Assembly: GCA_963682025.1 (NCBI GenBank)
Contig: OY821518.1
Coordinates: forward strand, 37,156,059-37,220,058
Reading direction: 5' to 3'
Source of the DNA: Cordilura impudica
Lineage: Eukaryota > Arthropoda > Insecta > Diptera > Scathophagidae
DNA: 64,000 nt
Shown: positions 59,225-64,000 of the stretch, one piece after another
Layout: every line of letters starts with the position of its first letter
How positions within the stretch are numbered: position 1 is the first letter of the stretch
Made by a program: the position numbers and the translations under genes
Notes under the pieces: generated by a model
What the model was told of the DNA's origin: nothing
Database searches by the model: none
What the model saw: the letters and a program-made list of their open reading frames with translations, nothing else

Positions 59225-59792
59225 CCAAACCTATTTTGAAATCCATTATGCCAGTGAGAAATGAACTACGATCCAACTTTTCTTAAGACATAACTGAAAT
59301 TAGAAAATATCCATAAATAAAATTTAAATGAGATTATTAATAATTCTTGGACTTCTGATTTGAAGAAGTTGATATCGGATGCTATTTTTGGTCAAAAAAT
59401 GCGCCAATCTTATATCATATTTAGTAGAATCGCCTATTTTTCGTAAAAACAGAAATAAAACAATTTTGTGAAAAATCTATTCAATTTAGTTAGATGAATT
59501 TCGGGGTAGCTTTAGATACGTTTATTAACTACAAATCGGATTAACAGACATAAACAAAATTTTACCATGATTAATGTGATAGTCTAGGTGTTAGTGCAAC
59601 TTAAGTCGATCATATAAAGGTCACTTGCATGTGTACTAGGTAGGAATATGCAGCAACTTTCATCAACTTCAAAACCGAATGCTCTATGACCAACATAGGT
59701 TTACATACAACAGACGGACAGACAGACAGAAAGTGATTCTGAGTCGATCGGTATAATAAAAATTATTGTTCATTATACACCGACCACATAGT
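59225..59792 (-). mobile_element. HINE-A, old and heavily diverged copy
   Basis: GAAGTTGATATCGGATGCTA, ATTTCGGGGTAGCTTTAGAT-like, GTGTACTAGGTAGGAATATG, GACGGACAGACAGACAGA, TGATTCTGAGTCGATCGGTA and CCACATAGTGGTATAAAC appear in family order. The hairpin end is lost. Confidence 0.6.
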
Positions 59793-59989
59793 GGTATAAA
59801 CTAAAAAACAGCTACAAAAAAATTTAGGAGCTCAATTTTAATTAAGTGTAATAAACAAACTGTTCAAAACTAAATTTTTATTTTACTGAAACTATTTGCT
59901 TGAACAAAAAACTGTAAACGTAAAAATTATATGTGTGGAAAATATTATATCCCCAACAAAGCTTCATCTATAACCTTTTTTCAAAACTC

Positions 59990-60569
59990 ATGGTATAATT
60001 TATCGACCTTATAATAGCTCGAGTGGACACAACGATGTTCGTCGGTCCGTCTGTCTGTTGAAATCACGTTCATTCCCGAAAAATCAATTTTCCTGGGAAG
60101 ATTTATAATAATATTGTTTTGAGCCTTTAAAAAGTTTCATATAAAAAACAAAAAATAGTGAAAATTGTTTATACGTAATACAACAGTACGTATAGATATG
60201 CATCAGCGATGCATACACATTTTAGTTTGCTTACTTTTTTTTTATTTTTTGCATGTGAAGGAATGGTTTATCGATGAGAGTAGGTGATTAACAGAGATGG
60301 TTACACTCTTACTCCTTTTAAACAAACAAAAATGTTGTTATATATACGTATTTTCTGTTATGCTGATTGAATTTAACAAATGCTTTCAATTAAAAAAATT
60401 GCAAAAACACCTAAAATTTTTGTTTATGATCTTATTTACTTTAAACATAACTGCAAAAAGTTTACCTCTTAAAACGTGAAATCCATTTTTTTTTGTCTCT
60501 TAGTGCTAACAAACTTGTTATAAATTGTGTTTCTAATGCAGGTGGCACAGTCGAATTTTAACACTCTTG
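59990..60569 (+). mobile_element. Possible HINE-B, ends only
   Basis: CGTCGGTCCGTCTGTCTGTT and GAAATCACGTTCAT (60033-60074) match the HINE-B 5' region. GGTGGCACAGTCGAATTTTA, ACACTCTTG and then GTTTT at 60541-60569 match the 3' end, with the hairpin eroded. About 400 bp between them is unlike other copies. Confidence 0.45.
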
Positions 60570-62544
60570 GTTTTTGTTTATGATTTTTTTAAAGTTTAGT
60601 ATTTTTACCAAATTCTTCTGTAATTCTCTATATGCTGGAACATAGTCAAACAACAGCTAACTAGTCTTCATTAATAAAAACCAATAGCTCAGTAATTAGG
60701 GTTATGTATCTTCATATTGTCAATTACTTTTATTGCTGGGAGTATTACTGTTATTGTTATTGTTATTGTTATTAAATTTGTTCTTCTTCTCTTTAGGCAA
60801 TAAATCAGAACTTAAAAATCAATCTGTCCTTCTAAATAACATGACATAATCATGGCATAACATTAATTACATTTTAAAAACAATTCCACAAACGATTTAA
60901 AACCTTGTCTTATTTTGCTATAAATAAATAAAACCACTTTATTAAATTTGTAACATTTTATCAATGTGGTACAAAACCCCTAATGCTAATTTAATCTTTA
61001 TTACTAACAATTTTTGAAAAATCCCTACCATCTAAATTATTTCCAAGTAACGCCCTTTAAAGCTGCAAATGATTGTATTTTAAAGTAAAACCTGCCAACA
61101 AGAAAACTTTTGAAACTAAACGTTTTCTTCCTGTCAAAAAATAAAATCTATGATGAAGAGTTGTACGTGATCTTAGATCCAGCATGAACATTACAAATTT
61201 CACTTCGTCATCACAGTCGTACATCAGCACAAATGATATCAAAAGAGGGATAACAAAATATTCATACACATTCATACGTTACGTACATGTACCAATGTAC
61301 GTACATACGTGTTTGAATACTGTATGACATTTCCTGAGGTATACAAAAAATTTTCTTCAAAATTGCACACATTTAGAATTTGGAATTGTATGTGCGTCTG
61401 TTGTTGCGGTTCTTTACGAATTGGTTGTTGCTTCTTCCGTTTATTTTGTAGTTACTTTACATATTTGCTATGCATATATACAGAAAGACGGACGGACGGG
61501 CAGACAGCCTGACAGACAGTTATCCATATATTCGTATGTGAATTTTATACGATTTATTCTAATTTTTAAACTTCCTCTACTTCTTCATTGGCTGGTGAAA
61601 TCAGAACTTAAAAACATTTATTTAATAAGAATTGTAAGAGCTGCAAAGAAGCTAACTTGGTAGAGGGATCACCCACCGTTTGCTATGAAATATCAGTGAA
61701 TCTCGTTAAGAACGTTCACAAGAGAGGATGATCTTCTCATAAATTTGATTTCGAAAATATTTAAGGAATATTTCGTCAGTACTATTAAGCTCAGTATGTT
61801 CATTCACCAATAATTATATTGAAAATAAAAGAAAATAAAAAAAAAACAAAACCGATTCCTATAAAAAAAACATATATTAGCATACATAGTGTTCTTCTTT
61901 GGCTTATTGTGGCGCTTCCTAACAAAGTGCATGTGAGAATGCAAAACAGTAAGGCGGGAAAGATATTTTTTATCGCTGTCTTCTTTACATTTTCTAATAA
62001 AAGCAGGGAGGGAAATTTTAAATAGAATTCACAATTCAACATAAATCTCTTTAACTCACGAGTCATGATTTTGAAAAAAGCGCATTTTAGCTGATGAAAA
62101 TGAAAAGAGGCCTACCAAAAGAAACGTGACGAACAAATATCAAGCCTTAAGAAAGCAGGTTAGTAACTGATATACACCACAACTCTCTCTTACTACCCTG
62201 TTTCTAAGCAACGTTTTTTTATTGGGTTATATGAGCTTCCAAAAAAACTTCCTTTATTATATTGAAATCTTAATATACCATGACTTTTATGGATCACACA
62301 AAGCGCTTTTGGCGAGCCATATTATCGAAGAAAATACACTCTTGTAAATTTGATTTCATGAAGTTTTTTGAATATATGAAATTTATAATGGATCTTAACT
62401 TTTTAACGGATTGATTATACGCCAATCTTATATAATAAGAAAATTTATAAAAACTAAAGTCAGTCCGTCTGGCCGTTCTATCCGGCCAATTTCCTTATTA
62501 TTTTTTTTATGAAAAGTATTTAAACACAGATATGTCATCAGTTA
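60570..62544. other. 2 kb with little recognised
   Basis: (GTTATT)n at about 60749-60772, and an AGAAAGACGGACGGACGGGC block at about 61481 that is a leftover of a HINE. Frames at 61057-62066 have no recognisable domains. Confidence 0.45.
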
Positions 62545-62971
62545 TTGGAATTTACTCAACTCCCACCTTACTCAAGTTATATTCAAACGCCATACTTCCC
62601 TGTACATTTCTTATGGGACACATTCACTCAAGCAATTCGAATTCTCATAACTCCTCTCAGAACACTCAGTGGATCAAGCTCTTTCTTTTTAGCTATTAAC
62701 TGCTTAAATTCGTTGAGTTTGAGAAAATTTATGCATGCACAATCAACTTTACATTATGCAACACGAAAGTTAACGTACAGATTTCATCACAATAATTGCA
62801 TAACACATACCCTGTGTTGAATTGTGAATTGCCAAAAATTTGAATACCTGTGTGTTCAACAAATATTTATTATGAATTAAACTTAATTAATTAAATAGAT
62901 TAAAAAATACTGAAAGAAATAAATTGAATTATAGAATTTGCACTCGAATTTCGAAGGCTGGGCTCTGCTAG
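62545..62971 (+). mobile_element. Helitron-C-type 3' end with coding relic
   Basis: The right end is GAATTTGCACTCGAATTTCG, AAGGCTGGGCTCTGCTAG|T (Helitron-C end). The left part (62640-62800) resembles 2090-2300: AACACTCAGTGGATCAAGCT versus AACACTCAGAGGATCAAGCT. It reads FKQLIAKKKELDPLSVL on the minus strand. The plus-strand 91-codon frame here is also partly shared, so which strand was coding is undecided. Confidence 0.5.
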
Positions 62972-63030
62972 TATTATTTTAAAAGAATTTCAGTTTATAT
63001 TTCCTAACTGTTTAATTGGTTGTGTGTATA

Positions 63031-64000
63031 TTAGAGCGGTCTTTAAAAAGGGATTTTGAGGATAGGCGGGGTCCAGCTGGTTACCTCTCAATATAAAACT
63101 AATAAATGTGATGTTTGGGGACAATCGGATAAAGAAACGTCGCGCCGGAAATCGATTGAAAATTTCAAGTGGGGAAAATATGACCTTTTTGAGATTTTAC
63201 GGAAATTTCGATCAATAGTTTAATTTTTCTGACAAGTTCTGCAAGAATCGGGAACAGTGTTAAATTATCTCCTTAAAAAGCTATAAAAATTCAAAATCTA
63301 ATAAAAATTCGCCAAGAAATAGCACACGCCCCAGACCACTTTAGTGCCAAAAAAAAACTAGGTCATGATTTTGATAACATTTTTTTCAGATTTGAGAAAT
63401 TGATTAAAGCCATATTTTCTTGTAGCCATGCTTCTATGTAACTAGATATAGAGTACGGTTTTATTACCACGCTGTTAATCTATTGCGCAACGAGACTGAA
63501 AATGTGAAATTTTTTGAAAAAATTTTGAAAACTCCTATTTCAAGTTTTGAAAAATTTTCTTTAAAAAAATTTTAAAAAATGAATCTGGCACTTTAAGGTT
63601 TTGCTAAGTACATGCTACAAATTAATTGTGTGAAGTTTTAAGTAAATCCCTCTGCCAGACTTTTATTGACATGGTTTTTATTTTTGCGGATTTCAAAAAA
63701 AATGGGATTGTTGTGAAATATTCAGTATATATAATCTTTCTAAATTCTTTATATCAAAAATTACTCCGTTCTCTATTTTAAATACTATATTTTATCAAAA
63801 TAGCCTAAGGTTTCGAAAAAAAAATGATATGACTATATTAACATTTTTGGAATTGGGGTCACATGTGACCCCAAGCTAATAAAAGACAATTTATTCAAAA
63901 AATTCAAATATTTTGCAAATACTGTTGAATTTTTAAAAGTGTTACTTTAAATATTTTAACCAAATATGTATAACCAAACTGTGAATTTTGGCATATTTAA
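63031..64000 (+). mobile_element. Family B copy 4 (cut by window end)
   Basis: It starts TTAGAGCGGTCTTTAAAAAG and has GGATAGGCGGGGTCC, GGACAATCGGATAAAG and CGCGCCGGAAATCGATTG as in copy 3. The shared body follows, up to TTGGGGTCACATGTGACCCC at about 63854-63873. Confidence 0.78.

Overview
The window is AT-rich, repeat-saturated nuclear DNA of a higher fly. A calyptrate such as a blow fly is plausible from the style of the repeats, but this is an inference and no species marker was found. It holds almost no host coding sequence. Nothing bacterial is present: no operons, CRISPR arrays or rRNA.

Only one host exon is convincing: a first coding exon at 35590-36178 (+). It encodes an Asn/Ser/Thr-rich leader, a His/Gln tract and a Pro/Tyr/Trp-containing tail, and ends at a good splice donor. 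I did not recognise the gene. I saw no second exon, so the sequence downstream is probably a very long intron.

Nearly everything else is a nested archive of transposable elements. (1) HINE-A and HINE-B are two non-autonomous families built like Helentron-associated elements (DINE-1-like). They start TATACCC..., carry a matching subterminal inverted repeat near the other end, then a terminal palindrome (TCGGTCTAGACCGA or TTCGGC...GCCGAA), and end in CTTACTTG next to TT. About fifteen HINE-A and seven HINE-B pieces are present. (2) Helitron-C is a roughly 340-370 bp canonical-type Helitron (A|TC...CTAG|T with a 3' hairpin), with about eleven pieces. (3) Family B is a long inverted-repeat element with TTAA-flanked inner boundaries, four copies. 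(4) Family E has TGTGTAAACATCTA termini; one copy has swollen to 2.8 kb with an A-rich array. (5) Family D has about 135-bp tandem units linked to a Helitron-type 5' end and to periodic GCGATTTTTGATTTT DNA. (6) There are several foldback elements and one pristine 159-bp MITE.

Decayed TE proteins include a Penelope-like GIY-YIG endonuclease (43948-44610, the best-preserved TE coding sequence), a mariner transposase (36950-37320), a LINE EN-RT linker (48392-48628), and two uncharacterised TE-type proteins (920-1735 and 33780-34260). Simple arrays are very large: (GAAAT)n over 1.6 kb at 52808-54408, A-rich arrays at 29785-32316 and 56277-57945, and the GATTTTTGAT array at 37620-39128.

Several insertions can be read against an internal empty site. 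A Helitron-C in family D (19563-19926) can be compared with 39131. A Penelope-type 3' end with a 13-bp target duplication (16950-17330) can be compared with the opposite arm of its host foldback. A MITE sits inside a HINE-A. These nested junctions, two hammerhead-ribozyme-like cores and the array-bearing elements are the most interesting content.
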